NCBI RefSeq assembly: GCF_021184045.1
Contig: NZ_CP073710.1
Location: forward strand, 1,560,685 to 1,624,684
Source of the DNA: Methanococcoides orientis
Lineage (GTDB): Archaea > Halobacteriota > Methanosarcinia > Methanosarcinales > Methanosarcinaceae
Direction: 5' to 3'
Length of the DNA: 64,000 bases
Made by a program: the position numbers and the translations under genes. The notes under the pieces were generated by a model that saw only the letters and a program-made list of their open reading frames with translations, was not told where the DNA came from and did not search any database. Positions 51,814 through 61,345 of the stretch are shown here, piece by piece (positions within the stretch are counted from its first letter, which is position 1; the number at the start of each line of letters is the position of its first letter).

Positions 51814-52938
51814 TCACCTGTCCGCCTCACTGGTACAACCGTCCATACTACCTGCAATAGCTGCCACATCAGCAACAGTGGTTCCTTTTATGAGTGGAGG
51901 CAATGCCTGCATGGTCGGATAGACCGGTCCCCTTATCTTTACACGATGAGGTTTATCTGAGCCATCTGAAACGACATAGAAGCCCATCTCTCCACGTGGA
52001 TCTTCTACCCTGTGGAAAACATCGCCTTCAGGAACCCTCATTGTAGGAGTCCTAACACCATAAAGGGAATCCTCATAGAAGAGAGGTCCGCTTGGCATCT
52101 GGTCCAGGCACTGTTCTATAATGTACATAGCCTCTAACATCTCATCGAGCCTTACTTCGATACGGGCTGCAATGTCACCATCTGTAGCTGTGCACACCTT
52201 GAAATCAAGGTCCTTGTAAACAAGATATGGTTCATCTTTCCTTATATCAAAAGCAACACCTGTTGCACGAAGTGCTGGTCCGGATACACCCAGATCCCTT
52301 GCGGTCTTTGCCTCAAGGGTACCGACACCGAAACAACGCTGCTTGTAGATCTCATCGCCATTGAACAGTCTTCGGTATTCAGCGATCTGTTCCTTAAGAC
52401 CAGCAAAGATGGTAGCAGATTTTTCCCTGAATCCTTCAGGAAGATCGCCACGTACACCGCCGTACTTGAGGAATGTGTGTGTAACACGTGCTCCTGTTAC
52501 CATGTCCATCAAAGTCAGAATATCTTCCCTTTCCTTGATGGTGTACATGAACATTGATACAAAGCCAATGAACTCACCGAACTCACCCATACCAAGCAGG
52601 TGGCTCTGAAGTCTTGAGAGCTCCTCGAGGATGACCCTTATATATTGGGACCTTTCCGGAACTTCGATATCTGCAAGTTTCTCTACAGCACCAACGTATG
52701 CTTCTTCGTTGGTCATTGCTGTCAGGTAGCAGATCCTATCAACGATAGGAATACCCTGGAGATACGTCTTGCTCTCTAAAATCTTTTCAATACCCTTGTG
52801 AATGAAGCCTAACTCGATCTCAGCATCAACGACAGTTTCTCCCCTAAGCCTCAGGTTCAACCTGAAAGGTCCGGGCTGCATTGGGTGCTGTGGTCCGAGG
52901 TGGACTATCATTTCTGATGGGCCTACATTTTCATCCAT
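51814..52938 (-). CDS. fpoD: F420H2 dehydrogenase subunit FpoD (NuoD-like)
   Basis: The 374-residue protein matches the 49-kDa/NuoD subunit: GPQHPMQPGPFRLNLRLRGE, IELGFIHKGIEKI and the C-terminal AKIRGP-type segment near VYPTMQALPPL. It lacks nickel ligands, as in complex I, and forms the methanophenazine site. It is nine bases after fpoC. In this operon C and D are separate genes, not a CD fusion. Confidence 0.95.
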   Translation of the reverse strand: MDENVGPSEMIVHLGPQHPMQPGPFRLNLRLRGETVVDAEIELGFIHKGIEKILESKTYLQGIPIVDRICYLTAMTNEEAYVGAVEKLADIEVPERSQYIRVILEELSRLQSHLLGMGEFGEFIGFVSMFMYTIKEREDILTLMDMVTGARVTHTFLKYGGVRGDLPEGFREKSATIFAGLKEQIAEYRRLFNGDEIYKQRCFGVGTLEAKTARDLGVSGPALRATGVAFDIRKDEPYLVYKDLDFKVCTATDGDIAARIEVRLDEMLEAMYIIEQCLDQMPSGPLFYEDSLYGVRTPTMRVPEGDVFHRVEDPRGEMGFYVVSDGSDKPHRVKIRGPVYPTMQALPPLIKGTTVADVAAIAGSMDGCTSEADR

Positions 52939-52947
52939 ATTTAAGCC

Positions 52948-53424
52948 TCACACCAAATTTCTGGCAGTCGTGTTCGGGAAGCCTTCATAATCTTTTCTCA
53001 AAGGCCAATCCCCTAACAGCTCCTCTGGAAGAACAAGCTGTCTGAGGTCCGGGTGGTTGTTGAACTTAACACCGAACAGTTCGTAAATTTCTCTTTCGTA
53101 CCAGTTAGCATTCCAATAGACAGGAACAATGGACTCGATCTCAGGAGCATCCCTTGGAAGCTTCACCTTAATGGTAAGCAATACAGGATGGTCGTATGAA
53201 GCTATGTGATAGACAACCACGATCTCGTCCTTTTTAGGATAGTCTATTGCAGTTTCGCTTGAAAGATGGTCAAATGCAAGTTCATCTTTCAGGTACTGGC
53301 AAACGTCTTTGATCTTTTCAGGTTCCAGATAAGCAGAGATCCTTATGTCAGAATCTACCTTTGCGTCCGTAAGGGAATCCTGGAACTTGTTGACCAATGA
53401 ATCAATAATGCTTTTTGCATCCAT
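52948..53424 (-). CDS. fpoC: F420H2 dehydrogenase subunit FpoC (NuoC-like)
   Basis: The 158-residue protein has the 30-kDa/NuoC core: YEREIYELFGVKFNNHPDLR, then the VLPEELLGDWPLRKDYEG ending. It supports the hydrophilic arm. It starts nine bases after fpoB. Confidence 0.94.
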   Translation of the reverse strand: MDAKSIIDSLVNKFQDSLTDAKVDSDIRISAYLEPEKIKDVCQYLKDELAFDHLSSETAIDYPKKDEIVVVYHIASYDHPVLLTIKVKLPRDAPEIESIVPVYWNANWYEREIYELFGVKFNNHPDLRQLVLPEELLGDWPLRKDYEGFPNTTARNLV

Positions 53425-53433
53425 GATATAACC

Positions 53434-53988
53434 TCAATAATCCGTTCCATGGTCCTTTTTGGCCATGATCTTCTTCTGAAGCTCAAGGAATCCCTGAAGC
53501 AGGGCTTCCGGCCTTGGTGGACATCCTGGAATAAAAACGTCTATAGGGAACAATTTGTCAATGTTCTGCACTGTGCTGTAGGATTCATAGAAAGGACCAC
53601 CACTAATAGAGCAGTCACCCATGCATATTACCCACTTTGGTGCAGCCATCTGTTCCCAGAGTTTCTGAAGTGCAGGAAGGTACTTCCTTGTCACATATCC
53701 ACTGATGATCATGACATCTGCATGCCTTGGGGAATTACGTGGAATGATACCGAACCTGTCAGTATCATAGTGAGCACAACCTGTAGCGATCATTTCCACA
53801 CCACAGCAACCCATTGGCTGAGTCATGAACCATAGGGAATTCTTCCTACCCCAGTTTATTGCATCCTGTGCTTTTGTCTTTTTCAAGAAATCAGTGATAG
53901 CCATGGAAGTGGTGGTAATGACACCTGGAATCTCTTCCACGTACTCTTCCTGATCCTCAACTGGTACATTATCGTTTAATTCATCCAT
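53434..53988 (-). CDS. fpoB: F420H2 dehydrogenase subunit FpoB (NuoB-like)
   Basis: The 184-residue protein has the N2-type 4Fe-4S cysteines in QPMGCCGVEMIATGCAHYD, GDCSISGGPF and PGCPPRPEALL. It passes electrons to methanophenazine. The start overlaps the fpoA 3' end by 13 bases. A short acidic N-terminal extension (MDELNDNVPVEDQEEY) is present, typical of Methanosarcinales. Confidence 0.96.
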   Translation of the reverse strand: MDELNDNVPVEDQEEYVEEIPGVITTTSMAITDFLKKTKAQDAINWGRKNSLWFMTQPMGCCGVEMIATGCAHYDTDRFGIIPRNSPRHADVMIISGYVTRKYLPALQKLWEQMAAPKWVICMGDCSISGGPFYESYSTVQNIDKLFPIDVFIPGCPPRPEALLQGFLELQKKIMAKKDHGTDY

Positions 53989-54371
53989 TTAAGAGCACCC
54001 TTCTTCCATAAGTAGGCATATCCAAACAACAAAACGAAAATGAAGATCAACATCTCGACGATCGCTGTTACCATATCGACACCATTGCCTATGTATACCA
54101 TAGCCCATGGGTAAAGGAAAAGAACTTCGATATCGAACAGAACGAATGCGATCGCATAAAGATAATACTCAACATTGAACTGTATTCGCGCATCTCCTAA
54201 CGGATCGGAACCACATTCATAGGTCGCATATTTATTAGGTGATTTGCTTCTGGGGCTCAACAACTTGACCATAGCCATTGTTGCAGGTGGCATCAGAAGC
54301 GAAACAACAAGAAACACAGCAACCGGAATGTAACTATTGATAATATTGCTACTATCGATTATTACTGACAT
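53976..54371 (-). CDS. fpoA: F420H2 dehydrogenase subunit FpoA (NuoA-like)
   Basis: The 131-residue protein has three membrane helices and the NuoA loop KYATYECGSDPLGDARIQF, with FALFDIEVLFLYPW-like sequence in the second half. It is the first gene of the fpo operon. A GGTGATTCATC site precedes the ATG, and the promoter lies in the 281-bp spacer upstream. Confidence 0.95.
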   Translation of the reverse strand: MSVIIDSSNIINSYIPVAVFLVVSLLMPPATMAMVKLLSPRSKSPNKYATYECGSDPLGDARIQFNVEYYLYAIAFVLFDIEVLFLYPWAMVYIGNGVDMVTAIVEMLIFIFVLLFGYAYLWKKGALKWMN

Positions 54372-54460
54372 GATGAATCACCTGATGATTACTAATCGTA
54401 GATATTACAATCGTAGATATAGTATTCTCTATATAACTATTTCCAAATACTAGTCATTCA
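54372..54460 (-). promoter_or_regulatory. fpoA: Promoter and leader of the fpo operon with direct repeats
   Basis: The minus strand carries a TATA box AGTTATATAG (about 54433-54442) preceded by a purine-rich GGAAAT. Between it and the fpoA start, the 12-bp AATCGTAGATAT (plus-strand reading) occurs twice, at 54394-54405 and 54409-54420, 15 bp apart. The repeats are near the predicted transcription start and could be an operator or RNA element. Regulation is inferred. Confidence 0.5.
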
Positions 54461-54652
54461 TGATAAAACATGACGATATATAGAATAGACAGTATACATA
54501 ATTAAAGAATAAAATAGGTAATATATATTTCTAGTTTAAGTCATAATAAATGAAATTTACAATGAATACTAGAAATGATGAAAAAGCTGATCAAAAAATA
54601 GTAATTAAAATAAGAATGCTGAGAAGCAGGTGATGCCCTGCTTTCCCAACCC

Positions 54653-55159
54653 TCAGACCAGTTTAGGTGAGAAGTATTTCTTGATCATGGCACCACAATT
54701 TGAACAGGAAATAACAAGCCATTCCCCAACTTCTTCCGATTCATACTTGTCAAAGATGGATGAGCCGCAACTGGGGCACATATAATGCTCCTTAAAGTAG
54801 TAATGATAGAACTGAGGAGTCATCTCAAGCCAGTCAAGAACTTCATGCATGCGCTCAAAATAACGCTGTTTAGAAGGGTTCTTGCTTTCCTGAATAGCAT
54901 CTTCAGCACGCTCAGTCACATCTTTTGTATATTTATGCGATTTTGTAGTTATCTTCTTATAATCGCTCACATAACGAGTAGTATTGTCCAGATAGTGCAG
55001 ATAGCCTTCATGTGCTTTTGGCTTTGAAGCATCCTGCACGGTCTTCATGAAATACTCGCCCATCACATCTTCCATAATATCTGCACATGCAGTACAGATA
55101 TTATAGCCCTCATATAGCTTATAGTCCTGATCATCTCCGCAGATCACACATTTTTCCAT
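54653..55159 (-). CDS. Zinc-finger protein of methanogens
   Basis: I start at the ATG at 55159 (168 residues, MEKCVICGDDQDYK) after GGGGGTG. Two zinc-binding regions are visible: CVICG with CTAC near the N-terminus, and CPSCGSS with CSNCGAM near the C-terminus. A helical, charged middle separates them. I do not recognise a named family. It lies upstream of fpo on the same strand, with 281 bp and a promoter between, so it is probably separate. Confidence 0.55.
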   Translation of the reverse strand: MEKCVICGDDQDYKLYEGYNICTACADIMEDVMGEYFMKTVQDASKPKAHEGYLHYLDNTTRYVSDYKKITTKSHKYTKDVTERAEDAIQESKNPSKQRYFERMHEVLDWLEMTPQFYHYYFKEHYMCPSCGSSIFDKYESEEVGEWLVISCSNCGAMIKKYFSPKLV

Positions 55160-55183
55160 ATAGGACACCCCCTGCAGTTATTC

Positions 55184-55603
55184 TTATTTGACCAGTACAG
55201 GCTTCATCGCTTCCCTTGTGAACATGATCGGGAAGATGTTAAGCACACCAAGCAGGTCCCCTGCACGAACCTTTCCGGTTTCCTGTCCGAAAACATAGAC
55301 ATATTTGATCGTTCGTGGCTTCTCAACGAGGCAGTTACCTTCCTTGGAAGCTACCTTCAGGACAGAAGCTACCGCGTGGTAAGTAAAAGCACACGGAATT
55401 GCGAGAGTATCCGCATCCAATGTGACCTCCTGAATAGCGATCTTCTTGTATTCGCCGGCACGGAGTTCTACATCCTCCTCGGAGATCATCATCCCCCACT
55501 TCGCACGGGTGGCGATAGTGAATTCATAGGGTGCGGCCTTGAACTTCTTTGAAATCAATTCACCGTCTTTACGAGCTACTACTTGTATCGTTTCCGTGGA
55601 CAT
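55184..55603 (-). CDS. DUF22 domain protein
   Basis: The 139-residue protein fits DUF22, a family of methanogens and relatives: KWGMMISEEDVELRAGEYKKI, then AIPCAFTYHAVASVLKVA. It is soluble and beta-rich, and its function is unknown. Its ATG at 55603 is clear. It lies 24 bp upstream of the zinc-finger gene, so the two may be co-transcribed. Confidence 0.75.
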   Translation of the reverse strand: MSTETIQVVARKDGELISKKFKAAPYEFTIATRAKWGMMISEEDVELRAGEYKKIAIQEVTLDADTLAIPCAFTYHAVASVLKVASKEGNCLVEKPRTIKYVYVFGQETGKVRAGDLLGVLNIFPIMFTREAMKPVLVK

Positions 55604-55892
55604 AAAATCACCATACTAGATGTTAGCATGTTTAGTATAAATAGATTGTCATTATTGTTAATGAACAATTTAGAGTTGACACTAGCAGAAGTTAAGAAAA
55701 GAAGAGAATCAAATCAAGTACCCAAGATAATAACTATAAGATAATATGGCATTTCAATATTAATAATTACTTAAAGAATACTACAAAAGAGCAGGACAAA
55801 ATATGAAGCTTCAATCGATTATTGACATATGAATTGAACAAAATCCTTTTGAGCATTGAAGGAATTAAAAGAACAAAACTCGAGGGAAATTA

Positions 55893-56054
55893 ATGAAAGT
55901 CAATGAAAACTGTGTTGGATGTGGCCAGTGCACTGCATTTTGTAAGAAAGATGCGATCATTGTTAAAAGTAAGGCATATATCACAGACAAATGCGTAGAA
56001 TGTGGGATATGTGCAGCATACTGCCCCATGAAAGCTATAGAGGTAGCTGAATGA
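55893..56054 (+). CDS. Small 2[4Fe-4S] ferredoxin
   Basis: The 53-residue protein is a dicluster ferredoxin with CVGCGQCTAFCKK and CVECGICAAYCPM. It is too short for a 60-residue cutoff. GAGGGAAATTA precedes the ATG. Its stop codon overlaps the start of the downstream flavoprotein gene (ATGA), so translation is coupled. The arrangement matches the ferredoxin/geranylgeranyl-reductase pair at 61942, and it probably feeds electrons to the flavoprotein (inference). Confidence 0.9.
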   Translation: MKVNENCVGCGQCTAFCKKDAIIVKSKAYITDKCVECGICAAYCPMKAIEVAE

Positions 56055-57322
56055 AGGTCATAGTAATAGGCGCCGGACTTGGCGGTTTGCTAAGCGCGGC
56101 AAAATTATCAGGAGCAGGGCATGAGGTAGAGGTATTCGAGCGCTTACCCATGACAGGAGGCAGGTTCACTAATATTGATATCAAAGGATACCAGTTGAGC
56201 ACAGGCGCACTCCACATGTTACCACATGGCCCAACCGGACCATTGGCACAACTCCTCGAGGAAGTGGGGGCAGATGTTACCATCAAGCGCGAGGAAGGAA
56301 TGGCCTTCATGCGCATCTTCGAAGACATTGACAACAACATTTATGAAGACGTGCCCTTTGGAAAGTTCGGAAAGGTGTTCTCACTCTGGAACAGGATAAA
56401 ACTTGCATATTTCATGATGGCCACCAGGAAAAATCCTCCAAAGGACTGCTCCTTTGCAGAATGGCTTTCAAAGCACCTCGATGAACCTCTTGCACATCAA
56501 ATGGCAGACTCATTCTGCGGCTGGGCACTTAGCCTGAAAGCAGCCGATGTTCCTGTGGAAGAAGCATTTGAGATATTCGAGAACCTGTACCGCCACGGAG
56601 GCCCCGGGGTACCCATCGGAGGTTGTAAAGCTGTTACTGATGCACTGGCAGATGTTGTCAGGAACAATGGTGGAACCATACATACTGATAAAGAGGTCGC
56701 AGAGATCATCATCGAAGATGGAAAAGCTTCAGGTATCCTTATAGATGAAAAAGAATATCCTGCAGACCTTGTCATAAGCAATATCGGACATCATTACACA
56801 AACGACCTTTGCAAAGAGGTACAATCCGATGAAGAATACAAAAAGTACCTGGACAAGATAAAAATTGTCAAACCATCTGCAGGAGTTAAGATCTGCCTTG
56901 CCGCAAACGAACCTTTGATCGGGCATGGAGGCGTTCTGTTCACACCCTCAGCCAGACGTGTGAACGGTATCAACGAGGTTACCAACATCGACCCCGGACT
57001 TGCACCAAAAGGAAAACACCTTGTCATGGCCCACCAGACGACCCAGTGGGACAGGATCCCCTACCTCGAAGAGGAGATCGATCTGGGTATCAAAGACCTT
57101 GAAGAGATCTTTGCAGGCAAAGACTTCGAAGTGCTCCTTACACAATCTTATTACAACGGCTGGCCAGTTAACAGGTCATCATCAGGTTCAGACATTGGCA
57201 ATACAACACCCATAGAAGGGCTGTACGTAGTGGGTGATGGCGCAAAAGGCAAAGGTGGAATTGAAGTTGAAGGCGTAGCCCTTGGCGTTAAGAACACCAT
57301 GAACCTCATTCTGGGCAATTAA
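56051..57322 (+). CDS. FAD-dependent oxidoreductase, phytoene desaturase-like
   Basis: The 423-residue protein has the FAD-binding GAGLGGLLSAAKLSGAGHEV, the ERLPMTGGRF segment and a C-terminal VVGDGAKGKGGIEVEGVALG. It resembles phytoene desaturase/carotenoid isomerase-type flavoproteins. In Methanosarcinales such genes lie near fpo and cof genes; a role in reducing or isomerising isoprenoid chains of lipids or methanophenazine is inferred. Translation is coupled to the ferredoxin upstream, a likely electron donor. A hairpin terminator follows. Confidence 0.75.
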   Translation: MKVIVIGAGLGGLLSAAKLSGAGHEVEVFERLPMTGGRFTNIDIKGYQLSTGALHMLPHGPTGPLAQLLEEVGADVTIKREEGMAFMRIFEDIDNNIYEDVPFGKFGKVFSLWNRIKLAYFMMATRKNPPKDCSFAEWLSKHLDEPLAHQMADSFCGWALSLKAADVPVEEAFEIFENLYRHGGPGVPIGGCKAVTDALADVVRNNGGTIHTDKEVAEIIIEDGKASGILIDEKEYPADLVISNIGHHYTNDLCKEVQSDEEYKKYLDKIKIVKPSAGVKICLAANEPLIGHGGVLFTPSARRVNGINEVTNIDPGLAPKGKHLVMAHQTTQWDRIPYLEEEIDLGIKDLEEIFAGKDFEVLLTQSYYNGWPVNRSSSGSDIGNTTPIEGLYVVGDGAKGKGGIEVEGVALGVKNTMNLILGN

Positions 57323-57341
57323 AACCTGACAAAACTTATTT

Positions 57342-57367
57342 TGATGACGGAGTATTGTCCGTCATCA
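57342..57367 (+). terminator. Hairpin after the phytoene-desaturase-like gene
   Basis: A perfect 10-bp inverted repeat, TGATGACGGA / TCCGTCATCA with a GTATTG loop, starts 20 bases after the stop codon. T-rich sequence follows. It separates this gene from cofG. Confidence 0.6.
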
Positions 57368-57566
57368 CTATTTGATCATATATATTCAGCAGGGAACCAC
57401 TAATCCCCTGCACTTTTATTTTTACCCTGACCTATGAAAAGCCGTTGTTAATTTATTAAACAAGGTTGACAGTTATGACCAAGCTTTACCCTCACAGACC
57501 TGATCTGCTTCACAAATGTACCTTCGATTAAACTTATGTACTAATTCCTTCATTCATTGACCAATT

Positions 57567-58556
57567 ATGCCCGAATTTGTGACATTCTCACGCAATGTAT
57601 TCATTCCTGTTACGAATATTTGCAGGAACCGTTGCGGATACTGCACCTTCAGGCGCGACCCGGACCATCCGGAAGCCCGCCTCATGAGTGTAGAGGAGAT
57701 AATACCGATCCTGAAAAACGGAAAAGAAGCAGGATGTACTGAAGCACTTTTTGTTTTTGGAGAATATGCAGAAGAGGTTCCCGAATACAGAAAAGAACTC
57801 AAAGAGATGGGGTATTCCAGCACCATCGAGTATGTCACTGAGCTTTGTGAACTTGCCATAGAGATAGGAATGTTGCCGCATACCAATGCAGGCATTCTTG
57901 ACCGGCATGAACTAGAGATGCTAAAACCACTTAACGTCAGCATGGGCCTTATGCTGGAAACCACTGCAGAACTGAAAGCCCACAGCGAATCTCCGGGAAA
58001 GGCCCCTTCCAAGCGGATCAATATGATACGCACTGCCGGAGAACTGCAGATACCATTCACAACAGGCATACTTGTAGGCATCGGAGAAAGTATCGAGGAC
58101 AGGAAGCATTCCCTGGAAACCATCGCATCGATCCATAAGGAGTTCGGACATATTCAGGAAGTCATCATCCAGAACTTCATGCCAAAACCGGGCACTCCAA
58201 TGGTGGATCATATCCCACCTACAAAGGAAGAGATGATACAGACAGTATCCCTAGCAAGGGAGATACTGCCGGATGATGTTTCTGTTCAGGTCGCACCAAA
58301 CCTTATCGAACCCCATATACTGATACAAAATGGAGCCACTGACCTTGGAGGAATTTCCCCCACCACCATCGACTGGATCAATCCTGAAGCTGAATGGCCA
58401 AGTGTGGTCGATCTTCAGCAGATGACAGGAAAAATACCCCTGAAAGAAAGATTACCGATCTATCCACATCATATTAAGAAAGGATGGTACAGCAGCAACC
58501 TTTCCGACCTTATACAAACACTTACCGACAAAAACGGATTCAAGAGGAAACAGTAA
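57567..58556 (+). CDS. cofG: FO synthase subunit CofG (radical SAM)
   Basis: The 329-residue radical SAM enzyme has the cluster motif CRNRCGYCTF and the CofG-specific ending AEWPSVVDLQQMTG. With CofH it makes the deazaflavin core FO of F420. No ribosome site is visible before the ATG, so the mRNA may be leaderless. It precedes two cofH copies with a one-base overlap (TAATG), and cofC follows. Confidence 0.95.
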   Translation: MPEFVTFSRNVFIPVTNICRNRCGYCTFRRDPDHPEARLMSVEEIIPILKNGKEAGCTEALFVFGEYAEEVPEYRKELKEMGYSSTIEYVTELCELAIEIGMLPHTNAGILDRHELEMLKPLNVSMGLMLETTAELKAHSESPGKAPSKRINMIRTAGELQIPFTTGILVGIGESIEDRKHSLETIASIHKEFGHIQEVIIQNFMPKPGTPMVDHIPPTKEEMIQTVSLAREILPDDVSVQVAPNLIEPHILIQNGATDLGGISPTTIDWINPEAEWPSVVDLQQMTGKIPLKERLPIYPHHIKKGWYSSNLSDLIQTLTDKNGFKRKQ

Positions 58557-59626
58557 TGATCCCCGAAGATATCGTAGAAAGAGCATACATGGGCACCACT
58601 ACCAAAGAAGATGCTCTTAAACTACTGGAAGTGAAACCCTTTGAACTATATGCACTGGCAGACCAGCTGAGAAATGAAGCAGTTGGAGATAACGTCACAT
58701 ACGTTGTTAACCGTAACATCAATTTCACAGACAAATGTGTCGGAACATGTGGATTTTGTGCATTCAAGGATAAAAAGGGATACCTGCTCTCACCTGAACA
58801 GATCAGGGAAAAAATTGATGAAGCAGTTGCATCAGGTGCCACCGAGCTGTGCATCCAGGGAGGATTGATGGAGGATGTTAAACTCGACCTCTACCTGGAT
58901 ATCCTCAGGGCAGTAAAAGAAGACCACAACCATATTCATACTCACTGTTTCTCACCAATGGAAGTTTACCATGCTGCCACATCCAATGGACTGACCATTG
59001 AAGAAACTCTTGCTGAACTTAAGAAGAACGGATTGAACACCATGCCCGGGACCGCTGCAGAGATACTGGCAGACCGGGTACGTGAGATAATATGCCCGGG
59101 AAAGATCACAAGACAGCAATGGATAGACATAGTGACCGCCGCACACCAGGCAGAGATACGTACAACTGCCACCATGATGTACGGACATGTGGAAACATGG
59201 GAAGAACGAATTGATCATATACTCACCATCCGCGAGATCCAGAAAAATACCGGTGGTTTCACAGAATTCGTGCCACTTCCATTCATGCCTTATAATAACA
59301 GTATCGGGGAAGAGATGCTTAAAAAAGGCCAGTTCATGACAACCGGAGTGGAAGACCTGAAAGTCTATTCCCTGGCACGTATTTTACTCAACACTCACAT
59401 CGAGAATATTCAGGTAAGCTGGGTAAAACTTGGAAAGAAGCTTGCACAGGTTGCCCTGCTATGCGGTGGCAATGATCTTGGAGGCACACTAATGGAAGAA
59501 AGCATATCAAGATCAGCAGGAGCGTCTAATGGGGAGGTCATCACTGTGGAAGAGCTCGAATGGATCATCAGGGCTGCAGAAAGAACACCTGTCCAGAGAG
59601 ACACACTTTACAGGAGCATATTATAA
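58556..59626 (+). CDS. cofH: FO synthase subunit CofH, copy 1 (radical SAM)
   Basis: I start at the ATG at 58556, after GAGGAAACAGTA; the protein is 356 residues (MIPEDIVERAYMGT). It has the cluster motif CVGTCGFCAF and the CofH core TMMYGHVETWEERIDHIL. CofH joins tyrosine and the ribitylaminouracil precursor. It is closely related to the next gene over its entire length, which is a tandem duplication. The stop overlaps the start of copy 2 by one base. Confidence 0.93.
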   Translation: MIPEDIVERAYMGTTTKEDALKLLEVKPFELYALADQLRNEAVGDNVTYVVNRNINFTDKCVGTCGFCAFKDKKGYLLSPEQIREKIDEAVASGATELCIQGGLMEDVKLDLYLDILRAVKEDHNHIHTHCFSPMEVYHAATSNGLTIEETLAELKKNGLNTMPGTAAEILADRVREIICPGKITRQQWIDIVTAAHQAEIRTTATMMYGHVETWEERIDHILTIREIQKNTGGFTEFVPLPFMPYNNSIGEEMLKKGQFMTTGVEDLKVYSLARILLNTHIENIQVSWVKLGKKLAQVALLCGGNDLGGTLMEESISRSAGASNGEVITVEELEWIIRAAERTPVQRDTLYRSIL

Positions 59627-60696
59627 TGACCATTCCCGAAGATATAATTGAACGGGCATACAAAGGAAACGCAACAAAAGAAGATGCACTTGCACTTCTG
59701 AATGTTAACCCCTTCGAACTTTACACATTCGCAGATGAACTGCGCAAAGAGGCAGTTGGCGATACAGTGACCTATGTAACCAACCGGAACATATACATCA
59801 CCAATATGTGCAAAGGAAACTGCGGATTCTGTGCTTTCCGGGAAGGAGACGGATACATACTTACCATTGAAGAGATACTCGAGCAGGTAGGTCAGGCAGA
59901 AAAGGCCGGTGCTGTTGAGATCTGCATCCAGGGCGGCTATCTCCCACAGCTTGATCTTGAATTTTACAATGAGATCGTAAAAAGCATACACACCACTTAT
60001 CCAAATATGACCATACATGGATTTTCACCCATGGAGATCCACTATGCATCATCCCTTTCAAAAACACCCCTTGAAGATGCTTTTGGCGAACTCAAGAAGA
60101 ACGGACTGGGCACACTTACAGGAACATCTGCAGAGATACTTTCAGACCGTGTACGAAAGATCATCTGCGAGGATAAGATAACAACAGACCAGTGGGTAGA
60201 GACCATAAAAGCATCCCACAGGGTCGGCCTGCGTACCAATGCCACCATAATGTACGGACATGTGGAGACATGGGAAGAACGTTTCGACCACATACTTACA
60301 GTGCGAAATATCCAGCAAGAGACCGGAGCGTTCACCGAACTGATAACAATGCCTTTCATGCCTTACAACAACCGTGTTGGCGAGGAAATGCTGAGTTCAG
60401 GAAAGTTCATGACCACCGGCATGGATGACCTCAAACTAATAGCAATTGCAAGAATACTGCTAAACAAGCATGTCGATAACCTTCAGGCATGCTGGGTCAA
60501 GCTCGGCAAGAAGCTTGCACAGGTAGCTTTATCCTGCGGGGCAAATGACATGGGAGGAACTCTTATGGAAGATCAGATCACCCTGGCATCCGGAGGAGCG
60601 AACGGGGAATACCTATCACCGGAAGAACTGGAATGGATCATCACAAGTGAAGGCCGCAAACCAATGAGAAGGAATGCATTATACGAGGAAATATAA
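59626..60696 (+). CDS. cofH: FO synthase subunit CofH, copy 2 (radical SAM)
   Basis: The ATG at 59626 gives a 356-residue protein, exactly the length of copy 1, starting MTIPEDIIERAYKGN. The cluster motif is CKGNCGFCAF, and the MYGHVETWEERFDHIL and SGKFMTTGMDDLK segments are shared with copy 1. Both copies keep all three cluster cysteines, so both are probably active. AGGAG lies upstream. Whether they divide the work or differ in regulation is unknown. Confidence 0.93.
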   Translation: MTIPEDIIERAYKGNATKEDALALLNVNPFELYTFADELRKEAVGDTVTYVTNRNIYITNMCKGNCGFCAFREGDGYILTIEEILEQVGQAEKAGAVEICIQGGYLPQLDLEFYNEIVKSIHTTYPNMTIHGFSPMEIHYASSLSKTPLEDAFGELKKNGLGTLTGTSAEILSDRVRKIICEDKITTDQWVETIKASHRVGLRTNATIMYGHVETWEERFDHILTVRNIQQETGAFTELITMPFMPYNNRVGEEMLSSGKFMTTGMDDLKLIAIARILLNKHVDNLQACWVKLGKKLAQVALSCGANDMGGTLMEDQITLASGGANGEYLSPEELEWIITSEGRKPMRRNALYEEI

Positions 60697-60697
60697 T

Positions 60698-61345
60698 ATG
60701 CGGGCAGTGATCCCATATAAGAAAGAGAATGCCAAATCAAGGCTATCTCCGGTACTTTCACAGAACGAACGCGAGGAGTTCGTGGAGCTCATGTTAAGGG
60801 ATGTAGTCAGCTCATTGAGCTCTGCGGGGATCACAGAAATAGATATACTGACCACATCCAGCGAAGGAGTACCTGAGGACCTGGATGTGAACCTTATCGT
60901 AGCCGATCCCGGACTTAATGTATCCATCAACTCATACCTACAAAATGTTGATGAACCAACCATGATCATCATGGCAGATCTGCCCCTTGTGAGAAGCAGT
61001 CACATCAAAAAGATAGTATCGTATCCCGAAGATATTGTCATCGTTCCCGGAAAAGGCGGCGGTACGAATATATTGTTCATACGGCAACCAAAAGATTTTA
61101 CTGTTAAATATCATGGATGCAGCTTTATAAGCCATTACGAGATCACAGAAGACCTTGGGAAGAGCATAAGGGTTTTTGACTCATTCCTTGCAAGTATCGA
61201 TATCGATGAACCCCATGATATTGTAGAGTTACTCCTATACGGAAATGGCCTTTCAAAAGAATATGCTGAAAAAAGATTTTGTGCCGAGACCGGAAAAGGG
61301 CGTGTGAAGATATCACCTCTTTCAAAACTGTCCGGTTTCATCTGA
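60698..61345 (+). CDS. cofC: 2-phospho-L-lactate guanylyltransferase CofC
   Basis: I start at the ATG at 60698 (215 residues, MRAVIPYKKENAKSRLSP) after GAGGAAATATA, one base past the second cofH. The N-terminal nucleotidyltransferase motif (PYKKENAKSRLS) and the MADLPLVRSSHI metal site fit CofC. It activates 2-phospho-L-lactate with GTP for F420 assembly. It completes the cofG-cofH-cofH-cofC operon. Confidence 0.92.
   Translation: MRAVIPYKKENAKSRLSPVLSQNEREEFVELMLRDVVSSLSSAGITEIDILTTSSEGVPEDLDVNLIVADPGLNVSINSYLQNVDEPTMIIMADLPLVRSSHIKKIVSYPEDIVIVPGKGGGTNILFIRQPKDFTVKYHGCSFISHYEITEDLGKSIRVFDSFLASIDIDEPHDIVELLLYGNGLSKEYAEKRFCAETGKGRVKISPLSKLSGFI

Noticed and set aside
44149-54371. An fpoF gene within the fpo operon
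   Set aside because: All frames between fpoA and fpoO are accounted for by other subunits; no F420-binding FpoF-like protein is present.
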